A DNA stretch of 64,000 nucleotides, from contig NC_092861.1 of NCBI RefSeq assembly GCF_032062135.1, forward strand, positions 139,266,438 to 139,330,437, in the 5' to 3' direction. The stretch is from Pyxicephalus adspersus. Lineage: Eukaryota; Chordata; Amphibia; Anura; Pyxicephalidae. Shown piece by piece: positions 55,626-64,000 of the stretch; within the stretch, counting starts at the first letter, position 1, and every line of letters begins with the position of its first letter. The notes beneath the pieces are model-generated. The model saw nothing but the letters and a program-made list of their open reading frames with translations, searched no databases and was not told the origin of the DNA. A program made the position numbers and the translations under genes.

Positions 55626-55865
55626 ACATAGTTACATAGTAGGTCAGGGTGAAAAAAGACAAAAGTCCATCAAGTTCCACCACTAGGGAAATAAACATAT
55701 TTCAGATATAAAACCCTATAAACATAATTGGTCCAGAGGAAGGCAAAAAAATTGCTTCAACAGGGGAAAAAAAAAATCCTTCATTATTCCATGAGGCAAT
55801 CAGATGTTCCCTGGATCAGTTGTCACTGTTATTTTTACTTAAAGCCTTAATACCCAGAGATAAAA
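55626..55865 (-). repeat. Interspersed retroposon 3' end (GTTGAACTTGATGGAC family), minus strand
   Basis: ATAGTTACATAGTAGGTCAG, AAAAAAGACAAAAGTCCATC and AGTTCCACCACTAGGGAAAT are the reverse complement of 16320-16456. This copy is longer, reaching CTCTGGGTATTAAGGC on the minus strand. It directly abuts the LINE tail. Confidence 0.65.
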
Positions 55866-56243
55866 TTGTCATACATAACAATTACAAACTAAGAGGGAAG
55901 AAGAACCTGCCCAAATGAGTTTACAAACTTAGGGGTAGTACACATTAGCAGATTGTTTCTTATACTCTAGTTTCCCATACAAATAAACAATCTGATTTGA
56001 ATCTGGGGGGAATTCTGCAACCAATCATTCATAAAACACTGTTGTTTGGGCTTCTGTCCAGCTGTGCATGGAGAAATGGCTATAAGGACCGCTTAATTGA
56101 CACCTAAATACACCTAATTGTTAACCTAAATATCAACATTTTACAACTTTCATATTTAAAACTTGAGTTTAATAACCAAATTAACATTAACCATAAAAAC
56201 AAGTATTATTAATACCAGCAATACAATATATCTAGTTTAAACA

Positions 56244-56262
56244 CCCCCCCCCCCCCCCCCCC
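56244..56262. repeat. Poly-C run (19)
   Basis: Nineteen consecutive C. Confidence 0.9.
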
Positions 56263-56264
56263 TT

Positions 56265-56890
56265 ACCTTATTAACCAGCCTGCCTGCATCATCTGGCATC
56301 TCAGCCTTGGAATCAGAAAAGGAGTCAGCATTTTGCGGCTGTCTCTTAACTTTTTAAAGTTCCTCTCCCAGTGCAGAACAGCCAGTGCAAGGCTTATAAT
56401 GGCAAAACAATACTTTCTAACTAGTAGGAGAAGACTGAAACATCTATAATATTTTTATGGTTGTATGTGTCCCCTCTGGTTATGTGAGTCCACACTGTGA
56501 CATTTAACTCAGGAAAGGGGATATTTGGAATAATCTGCCCAAGTGGCCCAAATGCCAAAAGAAATCCCCAACAAGGATTTAAAAGCTACCACTCCATTTT
56601 AACTCCCCCTGAAGCCTTTCTTTCCTCTCTCCCACCACCCCTGCATACCTAGTTTGAAAACGTATACATTCTAGATATGGCTGTTTGCTGTTCTTAGTGC
56701 TACATAGGATGGGCCTCACATTGTAACATGCATACTATTCAGCTCTGGATGTTGGGGTTGCATCCATGACAGCCTTGTCACAAAGACAGTGGTTGAATGA
56801 AGCTGGGAGACAATAGTCACCAGTACAAATACAGCATCAATCTCTTCTCTAGTACTTTTTATGAAGTCATCAGACAACAACAAGGACACA
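56265..56890. other. Unique DNA, no gene recognised
   Basis: No supported feature. Confidence 0.4.
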
Positions 56891-56892
56891 TT

Positions 56893-57195
56893 ATTTTTAT
56901 TGCACAGTATTTATATAGCGCCAACATATTACACAGCGCTTTACAAAGTCCATAGTCATGTCACTAGCTGTCCCTCAAAGGAGCTTACATGCTAATGTCC
57001 TACCTACAGTCTTAGGTCAATTTTTGGGGGAAGCCAATTAACCTAACTGCATAATTTTGAAATGTGAGAGGAAACCCTGTTCAAACACACGGAGAACTTG
57101 CCAACTCCATGCAGATAGTGTCCTGGCCAAGATTCGAGCCTGGGACCCAGCACTGCAAAGGCCAGAGTGCTAACCTTTGAGCCACCGTGCCGCCC
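56893..57195 (-). mobile_element. tRNA-derived SINE sharing the LINE tail (best copy)
   Basis: On the minus strand: GGGCGGCACGGTGGCTCAAA then GGTTAGCAC (A-box region), GGTCCCAGGCTCGAATCTTG (B-box GGCTCGAATC), a core with GCATGGAGTTGGCAAG and TTAGGTTAATTGGC, and a tail AAAGCGCTGTGTAATATG, TTGGCGCTATATAAATACTG. The A and B boxes are about 35 bases apart, as in RNA polymerase III promoters of tRNA genes. The tail is identical in kind to the LINE tail at 42840-42874. Confidence 0.85.
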
Positions 57196-57479
57196 ACAAA
57201 TGAAAAGGAAAACTGAACAGAGATGTTTGGTTCCAATTGAGGTGCAGTCCTTCAGAATCAGAGACAATTGGGAGCTATTTGCAACCAGTGGTCACAATGT
57301 GGTTGGTGTGTTCTAATAGAAGGCTTCATTTCTAAAGCTTTAGGTATCATACCTTTTCCTATTGACCCAAAAAACAGATAGAAGATAAACATAACTAGAT
57401 TTTTTATTTTGCATATTCATAATCAAATCATGTTCTATCCTGAGTTATCTCTTAATCATTAAAAAGAAAACTAAATATA

Positions 57480-57900
57480 TTTTCCATAAGCATCTTCATT
57501 AAAAACAAATTTAGAAAGAATAATTAACTTTTATTCAGTGCTTTATGTGCATTACATTTCAAACATCAGTAAATGCATTATGCAGCTGCATGATTTGTTT
57601 AAATATCACCGTGAATGAATTCATTTTTAATTCATGGGACTGCTTTTTTTTCCTCTACTAATGATTTTTTTTTTCTGTAAACAACATAGCAGACCACCTG
57701 TGATTTATACTTGGGGACAAAATGAAAATTGTGGGCTTGAGCAGAATACAAGCTTGTATGTGTCATTTATACTCAGCCTTCAGAAACGAAACTATGACCT
57801 ACATGCTTGCACATGCGGATGTCTGTATGAAAACGCCTCACCACAGACGGGCCTTTTAATTAGTCTCTTACTACCCTGTAGGGCATTAAAATGAACATTC
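57480..57900. promoter_or_regulatory. Candidate conserved noncoding element
   Basis: Repeat-free block with TTATGCAGCTGCATGATTTG (E-box CAGCTG in a palindrome), AATATCACCGTGAATGAATT, TTAATTCATGGG, and further right ACATGCGGATGTCTG and TTTTAATTAGTCTC. The 86-codon frame 57634-57894 has no family. Conservation cannot be checked here. Confidence 0.3.
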
Positions 57901-58143
57901 AGTCTCTGGTGTGTTTTAAGCAACACTCGGCCGTTCCGCTAGCCCCAGGGAAAAAATGTGGTTTGTTCAGTGTCACAAAAAGAAAAACCTGTAGGAGGAA
58001 AATATTCCATGGAAGTCGGATGCTTGTGTCAGGACAAATAATTCTAAATTGAATTAAGAAGGTCACGTAAAAACAAGTAGTCATATACTTTTTTCTTTTT
58101 TTTAAAGCAGAACTTAAGAGGGACAGATGAATACACAGTTGAG

Positions 58144-58146
<3 letters not shown>

Positions 58147-58190
<44 letters not shown>
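58147..58190. repeat. (TA)n microsatellite
   Basis: About 44 bases of TA; the YIYIYI frames here are artefacts. Confidence 0.95.
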
Positions 58191-58193
<3 letters not shown>

Positions 58194-58297
58194 GGGTTAA
58201 GTTTTTTAACATGCCAAAAGATTTGTAATTCTGTTGAGCGAGACATTTTCCTGCAAAGTGGCAAAGTGACCTGACTTTTCTTTGTTCTTTGTTCATG

Positions 58298-58690
58298 TTA
58301 AAGTGGAATTTTCATTAAAATAAATCATTTACTTGTGTTCAAATTGTTCAAAGCCCTTGATCAATATACATACTCTTCCCAGCAAATTCTTCGATGTCTT
58401 GGCTTCCCTCTATTTTTGTGGGCTTTCCATTCTACCTACAGCCACCATTTTCTCTCTTCTGGGTTTTTCATGGCATCTCCTAATCTCACACTGTGCGAGA
58501 TCAGGTGACAGGTCGCTTGTTTTTTCACATTTGAGGAAACCCCCTGATGATGCAGTACCAGATATTGGGCTTGCGCAGAAGAAGCAGCCCGCAGCATCCT
58601 GGGATATGAGATGTAGGTAGTGGGTTTCCCTTTCTGTCTTTACTGCCATGGTGATAAAGATGAAAAGAGAGGGGAGTCAATTAAAAAAAA
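58298..58690. mobile_element. T2/Kolobok-like MITE
   Basis: Starts TTAAAGTGGAATTTTCATTA at 58298 and contains CACTGTGCGAGATCAGGTGA, GCTTGCGCAGAAGAAGCAGC and GCATCCTGGGATATGAG, shared with other copies. Right TTAA tentatively near 58680. Frames 58333-58620 and 58410-58649 are repeat shadows. Confidence 0.55.
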
Positions 58691-59039
58691 AATTACTAAA
58701 AAATTTACAGAAATGAAAGCATAAACATTACATTTTTTGTTATGTAAAAGACATAGCTACCCTTTACATATTGATTAAAATGGGGTGATAGGTCCCCCCA
58801 CCCCCTCCCATTTAGGGTGCTTTTGTTTTTTAGGAGCTTGATGTCAGGTCAAATTTAGGTACTTTCCTAAGTTAATTTAATTAAAATGTTTAATAAATAT
58901 TTGAATGCATTTTGGTTCAGCTTGATATTCATGGTAGTAGCCATATAGATTCAGCAAGAGAAAGCAGACCAAAAAAGACCAAACAGCTTTTTTGTGCAAT
59001 CATGGCGTGTTCTAGCTAATTAAGCAGTTAAAGACTCCA

Positions 59040-59340
59040 AAGCAGCGTTTTTTTTCCCGCATGCGCGGGGAGCCAGTTGTCAATTAAAGGGGAGGAACCT
59101 CCCCATAGTGATGTCAATTAGGCCAAATCGGAGCCTGCGCTGGGAGAGTGGGTGGGATGTGTCGTGAAACCAGTCCTGAGCCAGGGATTTGCACGGGGGA
59201 CATGGTCCGTGGCTCTGGCCAGTGCGTCCCCTCAGTGGGGTCCTTCTCCTGACCCCACTCGGGGGTGCACCGGCCAGAGCTGCAGACCACCAAAATCTTC
59301 TGCGAACCACCGGTTGGCGGCTGCTGCTGTAAAGCAGCCT
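59040..59340. repeat. GC-rich foldback block
   Basis: Self-complementary words GTGGCTCTGGCC / GGCCAGAGC, CAGTGGGGTCC / GACCCCACT and GGGGAGGAACCTCCCC lie within 200 bases. This is an unusual GC-rich island in an AT-rich window; CATGCGCGGGG and CCACCGGTTGG suggest a hAT-type MITE. No paired termini or target duplication found. Confidence 0.4.
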
Positions 59341-59342
59341 AT

Positions 59343-59589
59343 AAACTATAAACTCTTTTAAGGAAATCCTAGAATTATTTTAAGATCTCAGGGAACCCCT
59401 TCTATAAATAGTCTATCCACTGTTTATAGTACAATTATCATGGTGGTCAGGGGAAAGCATGCCTCTTACATTGCTGGCCAATGGGAAGAATGCCACCCTT
59501 AGAGATAGCCAAAAATCCCTAAAATAGCTCATGGTTCACAGGCCCCCAAGCAATCTCTGGAAGAACCCTAGTGTTTCACAGAAACACTG
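59343..59589 (+). mobile_element. hAT MITE, CAG..TTTC family
   Basis: Right end AGTGTTTCACAGAAACACTG at 59570-59589 is itself a palindrome; body words ATTGCTGGCCAATGGGAAGA and GAGATAGCCAAAAATCCCTA match 52358-52642. The left terminus is eroded. Confidence 0.7.
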
Positions 59590-59599
59590 CACTAGACAG

Positions 59600-60265
59600 T
59601 GACTGGCTCCGATACAGGACAAAGCTACCTAATTATCTAACAATCCCAATCTTTTAGTAAAATCTGAAATATCTCTCAATATCCTGTCTTATTCCTTTAC
59701 TGCTTCTATTTAAATCTTCTAAAAAGTATCAACCATTCAAATTTAAAATGCTGCATTTTAAAATTTGCCTTCTCCTTTTTGGCCAGAAGGGGAAGTTTTT
59801 AGGCTTCCTCTCTCTCTTTTACATTTTTTGTGTCCACAATTTGCTCCTTTAGTGGTAAGTGTTCCTTTTTTTTCAATAATTCTTAACTCCTTCATTTCAT
59901 TGTTTCATCCAAACTTTCATTTATACCTTAGAGCACCCTAAACTTGAGGAAATATGTTTATACATGTACACAATATATGTGCACAATTAACAGATATTAG
60001 TAGGCAACTTCCAAAAATATAATTTTTCTTTTACAAGTATTATTTTTTTAAGTTGATTGCTTACTCCTTGTATAGCAGTGTGCTAGACATCACCAATTAT
60101 TTTCTATTGTTATCTGCAGTCTTTTTTTTCTTTCACTGAAAAAATCGCCCCTTTCTGTCCCACACAGCTGCTCCTCTAGCTCTAATCTGCATTTTGCATA
60201 ATTAACTCTCTACCCCAATCTGGGCAGGCTGTTTTCTAAACACATAGACTAATCCCCCATAAACA
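59600..60265. other. Unique DNA, no gene recognised
   Basis: No supported feature. Confidence 0.4.
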
Positions 60266-60279
60266 AACACAAGCCAATG

Positions 60280-60560
60280 AATTTAGTCCCCTGTTGTTAA
60301 TCCACCGAGCTCTTTAGCACAGGATTATTACATATAAGAAGTGTCAGAAACATTGGACAATATGCCTGCCATCCCTGAAAGTCATCAGCGAGAGGTTCAG
60401 ACCTTGCCAGTCTTGTTGACAGGTTGTCAGTTGGAATCTCCAGTTTTTCACACAGGAAAAGTACTCCACTGCTCATTATCACCAGAAGAGCCATTGACTG
60501 AAGTAGGTTTGAGTTTTCTGTCTCAATAGGAAAAGGTCGGCATTTTGCCATATAAAATTA
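60280..60560. promoter_or_regulatory. Candidate conserved noncoding element
   Basis: Repeat-free with balanced, complex sequence (CTCTTTAGCACAGGATTATT, AACATTGGACAATATGCC, TCATTATCACCAGAAG). Frames on both strands (60297-60551 minus, 60341-60529 plus) stay open across it, which suggests low stop density rather than a gene. Confidence 0.25.
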
Positions 60561-60689
60561 GATCCTGCAGGTCTCCAGCATTAAAAAAAAAATATTACCC
60601 TATAGCCGCAGTGGGAGTGAATGTGAATCACACTGTGAAATATATAAAAAAAAGTCCTTATATAAGGTCAGTTTTGTGAAGAATACTTA

Positions 60690-60845
60690 TTGTGCCCTGT
60701 CACTCATTAAAGACAATGAGGGCAATTAATTGTAAACACACATTGTTAATCCTCAATGACAATGGAAAGACAGAAAGTTGCTGCTGATTCAATTCTGGAG
60801 CTGTCCAATTAGGTTCCACTTACAATACCTTCAATTAGTGAAATA
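60690..60845. promoter_or_regulatory. Candidate conserved noncoding element, homeodomain/FOX/SOX words
   Basis: GGGCAATTAATTGTAAACAC (a TAATTA core joined to a forkhead-like TGTAAACA), CACATTGTTAATCC, TCAATGACAATGGAAAG and CCAATTAGGTTCC within 150 bases. The closeness and order of sites is what one sees in vertebrate developmental enhancers; this is inference. Confidence 0.35.
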
Positions 60846-60997
60846 TAGAAATGTTAAAACAGGAAATCTAGATAAAGTTGAAAGTTACAAACATTTGACT
60901 GTTGGCATTTGGATGTGAAAAACAATAAAATATTATTGTAAAGGCTAAACTTTTTTACTTTTAGAGAGAGCAGGAAAAGTATTTTTGCTGTTTGTCC

Positions 60998-61011
60998 CCC
61001 CTCCCCCCCCC
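60998..61011. repeat. C-rich run
   Basis: Short CCCCCCTCCCCCCCC-type run. Confidence 0.85.
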
Positions 61012-63055
61012 AGCACATTACAGTCCCATAGAATTCTTCTATGGTTCTGTCTCTACTCAGGGCGAATCCCCATAATAGTTTAATGTAGCATTGGATTGAA
61101 ACAAACAGGGGAACTGACATTCTTTATATCTCAGTAGGTGTATAACTAAAAATCCGACCCCACTTATAATGCCTAAAGTTTGTCTCTAAGGGAAGGTTCC
61201 CATGCTTCTGCTCCTTAACATGCTTGGGGTGAGGTGGTAACCTAGCTGTATTTCTTGACAATAGCAGAATAAAGTGAGGTCACTAACCTGGCCCGTCTGG
61301 TAAGTCTGTGCAAACCTCACAAACTGATCAAGTTTTAGAGCAATGTAATAACAAAATTTGGTATTATTTAATGTATACTTTCTTTGTTCACTTATATGCC
61401 ATGTTCTGAGTTTTTACCTTTATGAATGCTGACTGCATTGAATTATAGAGTTATAGAGAAGTTAAGACTGAAAATAAGCTGAGTGATATTTCTGACTTAA
61501 GCACAGTTACTATGCTTCCTGGTTACCATCAGAAAATCAGACTTCTTTTTTGTTTGTCTGAGTACTCACAAAGTTTAAAGTGAGCTGAGCATCGTACCAT
61601 GTTCTTGAGCAAAGATCACAATGAAACTTCAAGTAACACTGGGCGTCAGTTGTTGCCTTTTGAATGTAACAGCAAACACATATGGAGTTAATTTCAAATC
61701 ATTAGCACTGATGAATAAAAAAAACCTTTACATAATACACAGCATGCCTTACTCTTCTTTCCCACGCGTGTCTAGTATTTCATATTTCAATATATTTTTA
61801 ATGAGCAGACGTTGGAATGAGACCAGACGAGAAGGGAGGTGAAGGCAGCATGAAGTGAAGGATCTACATTGTTTTGAAGCCTAGGCGATCTTGTAAATGT
61901 TAGCGGTGCAAGAAAGTTATTTTATACATCTTTTGTTGTGAATAATCAGACACTTTTATTGTATTAATGTTCATAACTTTGCAGTTAAAGTCAACTATGG
62001 TGAAGTTTCACAGAGATGTTACAGATTGAAGGAAAGGCTGAGCCTGGACCATCTAGCAAATGCCAAAATCACTGCTTGTCCGATTATATCTTGAGGTCAG
62101 TGTGAATTCATGTGGGTTGCTTTTCCTGACAGTTATTAAAAAAAAGGACTCAAAATGGTTTAACTCTAAGCAGCCCATCTGTCCTCACCCCTAGCATTTA
62201 TGTAAGTATACATACTTACCAAAGAGCTTTGCTGTGAATCCTTCCTGTCATAGCACAGACTCTTCTGCAAATATCTTAATGGTTGGGCAGTGCAACATCT
62301 TCACATGTCTACTAAGAACTCCTTTAGTTTGACTTGAATGTAATCTAAACCCTTTTAAGGAGACATTATCACTGACAGTGACTGTCCCAACAACTCTCCA
62401 CTCTCTATCCCTGTAGGCTGTGCAACAAGGTTTTCTTACCCTTTGGTGTGGAATAGTGTCATGGTTTCCTTGGTAAATGATGTGACTGCTCCTTTTCCCC
62501 AAGTAACAAGGTTCAGACCTGGTGATTGCCAATTAAAACCTTAATACTGTCACTTGAAGAAAGTTACATGCCAAGATACCATTTTGGACAGTAATCCATG
62601 GGCTTCAAATGGACAAAGGAATGCTTTACGACAGGATTCTAACATGTCAACAGTATTGTTAGTTTGCAGGATTTAAAGATTACATCAAATAGGCTGTGTG
62701 GAAAAACTGGACTTAAAAGGTACCTGATATGTTGATCTACAGAAGAAAACTGATTGGCGTATCCACAGGGAAAACAACTTACCTGTGGGGCAATCATTTG
62801 AAGATCTTCATTTATAACTTTAAAAGAGAAGCAGATGAACATAAATACCAAATAAACCAAATATACAACAGGTATTCTGGTTGTGCCAGCAATGGCTCTG
62901 TATTTAGTTGGGTTTTTAGGTTAATTGTAGGATTAGTTGTACCAGTGGAAAGAGAATAGGAATGGATAGATAAAAGTTTAGTTGAATTCTGTTTTGTAAG
63001 CAACCACCCCTGTTTCTTACCCTACTTATCAGTTTCTCCTTTTGGTGTGATTTAC
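61012..63055. other. About 2 kb without a recognisable gene
   Basis: Short overlapping frames only. The interval 61920-62130 is complex and repeat-free (TTTTATTGTATTAATGTTCA) but has no strong motif cluster. Confidence 0.4.
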
Positions 63056-63061
63056 AGACCA

Positions 63062-63421
63062 TTGATGCAAAACTAAACTGAAAAAAAAAAAATCACACTT
63101 AGCTTTATTCCCGCGGATCGCTTTGCCCGGAATTATTCTTCGCCCCTGCACAGGGGAAGTACCGCCATCTTCTGTCTTCTTCCGTAGCTCACCGTAAAGT
63201 GATCGGCATCTCTTTCCCCTTAGTGAAGGAAAATGCCGGAAACTGAGCATGCGCAGAAGGAGCAGCCAAGAGCCTCCTGGGATACCTGCATGCTCCCACT
63301 TCAGTCTTGATCGCCGGGACAATCAAAACAAAAAGAGGAGGTGCTTCAGCTTTTTAAGCAACAGTGTTGGGTTGTCCACCCATTTATTCAAAGTAAAAAC
63401 TTTGAGTTTAGGTCCGTTTTA
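63062..63421. mobile_element. T2/Kolobok-like MITE, CpG-rich
   Basis: Left TGCAAAACTAAACTGAAAAA, right GAGTTTAGGTCCGTTTTAGG, which is TAAAACGGACCTAAACTC on the minus strand. Inside: GCGGATCGCTTTGCCCGG, GAGCATGCGCAGAAGGAGCA and AGAGCCTCCTGGGATACC. The 97-codon minus frame 63029-63322 is a shadow. No clean TTAA pair survives. Confidence 0.6.
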
Positions 63422-64000
63422 GGACCTTGTCACATGCCTCTACTTCACTCTAGAACTCCCTTCCACAATCCATTTGGCACCTGTCATCCCTCAAAACCTT
63501 TAACTTAACCCTATTTTTATCTCTTAAGGTAACCATATGATCTGACCTATTACAAATTATCCAAACACCAATCCAAAGCAATCCAACACCCTCTTACCCA
63601 ATCAGGACACTACAGCTTGCCAAATCCCCTCATTTTGTGTGTTACCTTTTAATTCTAGCCTGTAATTCCTGGATTTATACCAAAAGAACTTTACCACTTC
63701 AAAAATATTGTTGGTACCCCCAAAAAGAAATTGTGGGTTTCATCAAACAATTTTTTGTGTATTAATTCCTCATGGTTCACATAACAAGGGGTGTTGCAGG
63801 TGATGTGTCCTGTGTCTACATACTTTGTGCTGTATAGTGTCCCCCTTTCCCATTTCAAAAAGCTGGAAAGTATGTTTGGCCTCTAAGCGACTTCTTTCTT
63901 GCTAAAGATTGACCTCCATTAAGAAGGTTACTCTTACACTCCTTCAGCTTTTGAATTTCCATCGACCCATATGGGAAAAGAAGCAATTTTGATGCCTATA
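63422..64000. other. Possible LINE relic, otherwise unique DNA
   Basis: TCTAGAACTCCCTTCCACAA and CATCCCTCAAAACCTTTAAC at 63451-63505 faintly resemble the LINE ORF2 end (a W-N-x-L-P ... FK-x-x-L pattern), with no tail. Nothing else recognised to the window end. Confidence 0.3.

Noticed and set aside
56893..57195. A true tRNA gene
   Set aside because: A and B boxes are present, but there is no cloverleaf that closes and the sequence continues into a SINE core and LINE tail.
57634..57894. 86-codon frame starting MGLLFFPLLMIFFF
   Set aside because: It looks like a signal peptide, but the T-rich start is simple sequence and the rest has no family or splice context.

Overview
The window is non-coding, transposon-rich chromosomal DNA from a vertebrate, most likely a frog of the ranoid group. 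I infer this from the mix of repeats: TTAA-flanked Kolobok/T2-like and piggyBac-like MITEs, several hAT MITEs, foldback elements ending in GGGCCTGATTTATTAAAG, CpG-rich palindromes with TACACACG termini, an L2/Rex1-like LINE 3' end whose tail reads GCGCTATATAAAT, and a tRNA-derived SINE with the same tail. This assignment rests on remembered family features, not on a search. No complete, functional protein-coding gene can be supported. Almost all open frames are short, lack codon bias and overlap frames on the other strand.

Layout. 1-19.6 kb: mostly unique AT-rich DNA holding a TACACACG palindrome (0.4 kb), a TTAA MITE (3.9 kb), a candidate conserved noncoding block (5.5-6.0 kb), a LINE end (6.5 kb), T2-like elements (7.6, 9.6, 18.4 kb), a protein-like minus-strand ORF (13.3 kb), a foldback (13.7 kb), hAT fragments and another conserved-looking block (17.6-18.2 kb). 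19.6-22.9 kb: a TTAA MITE that contains the only assembly gap (19703-20442), then the broken 5' half of an hAT transposase on the minus strand (BED zinc finger plus the start of the catalytic core) with a degenerate tandem repeat upstream. 23-29.5 kb: locally duplicated sequence in the order X-Y-Y'-X', including a minisatellite based on GGTAACCA. 27.7-28.2 kb, inside that interval: a TATA-headed minus-strand locus with a short basic ORF, broken by one extra base in an A-run. This is the best candidate for a small unrecognised gene or pseudogene.

29.5-46 kb: a 423-bp hAT MITE with a perfect 8-bp target duplication that carries a nested TTAA MITE, more TTAA, T2, LINE and hAT copies, a probable solo LTR (38.0-38.8 kb), a foldback dimer (39.2-39.5 kb), a SINE (41.2 kb), and a possible second LTR (45.6-46.1 kb). 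47-64 kb: conserved-looking blocks (47.2, 48.3, 50.4-50.9, 57.5-57.9, 60.3-60.8 kb) rich in homeodomain, FOX or SOX-type motifs, mixed with further MITEs, a foldback nested inside a LINE tail (54.6 kb), a SINE (56.9 kb) and microsatellites.

There is no operon-like organisation. The likely biology is repeat evolution (nesting, LINE/SINE tail sharing, MITEs carrying splice-donor motifs) and possible long-range enhancers in a gene desert or a large intron. I found no convincing new multi-gene system. Stretches not listed were read and hold nothing I could name.
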